Below the pieces are notes generated by a model, which worked only from the letters and a program-made list of their open reading frames with translations, was not told the origin of the DNA and ran no database searches. From NCBI RefSeq assembly GCF_902859875.1, contig NZ_CADIKF010000018.1, positions 1-64,000 of the forward strand: a stretch of DNA of 64,000 nt, in the 5' to 3' direction. A program made the position numbers and the translations under genes. Of this stretch, positions 63,470 to 64,000 are shown one piece after another. This stretch comes from Paraburkholderia solisilvae. GTDB taxonomy: Bacteria > Pseudomonadota > Gammaproteobacteria > Burkholderiales > Burkholderiaceae. The number at the start of each line of letters is the position of its first letter. Positions within the stretch are counted from its first letter, which is position 1.

Positions 63470-64000
63470 TCAGCCCGCACCGCCGCTCACGATCTTCGGC
63501 TTGCGCAGCTCGGCAAGCAAGCGCTCGCCCTCCTTCGCGGTAAGACGCTTCAGTGCTTCGCACCAGCCGCGCGCAAAGCCGACCTGATATGGCGCGACAT
63601 CGAGTTGCTCGAGAAAACGCAGCGCAACGGCCGCGTCGTTGCCGTCGCCGAGCACGCTCTGGATACGCGACAAGGTCTTCGCGACCTCGCGACGCGTCTT
63701 GTGCGACACGATCGGCTCGAAAAATTCGAGCGTATAGCGCAGCCTCTTCGCGTGAATGCGCACCCGATGACGCTTCGCTTCGTCGAGCGCGGTCAGCTTC
63801 GTGTCGCGCGTCACGCGCTTATAGTGCTTCGCGACGCGCTTTTTCACGTAGCCGCGCAACGAGCGGCCGCGCACCGCCTCGGGCGTGCCGCGCACCGCGA
63901 GATCGCTGATCCATTCGAGCCATGCCAGCACGAGCTCCGCATAAGCGGACGAGCGCAACGCCTGCTGAACCTGCGCGCGCGCGCCAAGACGCCGCGCGTC
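63470..64000 (-). CDS. CHAD domain-containing protein (5' end cut by window)
   Basis: The frame is open from the right edge to the stop at 63470; about 176 codons are present. KHYKRVTRDTKLTALDEAKR, HRVRIHAKRLRYTLEFFEPI and KTLSRIQSVLGDGNDAAVAL are the CHAD helices with conserved His and basic residues that bind polyphosphate. Upstream residues read DARRLGARAQVQQALRSSAY and continue beyond the window. CHAD is often fused to a CYTH (triphosphatase) domain; whether that is so here cannot be seen. Confidence 0.88.
   Translation of the reverse strand, partial: DARRLGARAQVQQALRSSAYAELVLAWLEWISDLAVRGTPEAVRGRSLRGYVKKRVAKHYKRVTRDTKLTALDEAKRHRVRIHAKRLRYTLEFFEPIVSHKTRREVAKTLSRIQSVLGDGNDAAVALRFLEQLDVAPYQVGFARGWCEALKRLTAKEGERLLAELRKPKIVSGGAG

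Overview
The window reads as chromosome of a high-GC beta-proteobacterium of the Burkholderiaceae, most like Paraburkholderia or Caballeronia. The evidence is the rpsU-yqeY-dnaG-rpoD order, the dxs-ispA-xseB run, the small DUF3563 and BPSS1780-type proteins, the Gram-negative porin beginning with a QSSVT-type mature end, and GC-rich long antisense shadow frames. No ribosomal RNA, CRISPR array, integrase or intact insertion sequence was seen.

Left part, 1-16 kb, is accessory metabolism. A branched-chain/amide-type ABC transporter (two permeases and a binding protein, minus strand) is preceded by a leader that ends in a strong intrinsic terminator. Then come an FRG-domain protein, a CmcJ/NvfI-type oxygenase with a small unknown partner, and a tightly coupled five-gene minus-strand CoA operon (family III CoA-transferase, enoyl-CoA hydratase, two CoA-transferase-fold subunits resembling IpdA/IpdB, acyl-CoA ligase). 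It is divergent from an MHS-type symporter and an IclR regulator; two matching 21-bp inverted repeats sit before the symporter and the regulator. A lipoprotein triad (CsgG, DUF4810, DUF799) follows.

The segment at about 16.9-26.1 kb is the most unusual: an NCS2-type permease with a changed signature motif, a catalytically complete UbiD decarboxylase, a small exported c-type cytochrome, a thiamine-diphosphate enzyme with a twin-arginine signal, a general porin, a decayed MFS transporter and a GntR/FCD regulator. I infer a two-compartment catabolic system: uptake through the porin, periplasmic ThDP chemistry passing electrons to the cytochrome, import by the permease and cytoplasmic decarboxylation by UbiD. 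The substrate is unknown. The segment ends just beyond the 3' end of a tRNA gene with a CAU anticodon and a long variable arm.

From 26.9 kb rightwards the window is mostly core: tRNA, rpoD, dnaG, yqeY, rpsU, an HI0933-type flavoprotein, tsaD, folE2, dxs, ispA, xseB, a Rieske oxygenase, sseA, a dienelactone hydrolase, a type II NADH dehydrogenase, polA, a LOG-family protein, a LysR regulator with a split chromate transporter, amn, a DUF2782 protein, thrB, a membrane protein, ohrR, photolyase, DUF3563, a PHB-depolymerase-like esterase, a PAP2 phosphatase, modABC with a ModE box, modE, and a CHAD protein cut by the right edge.
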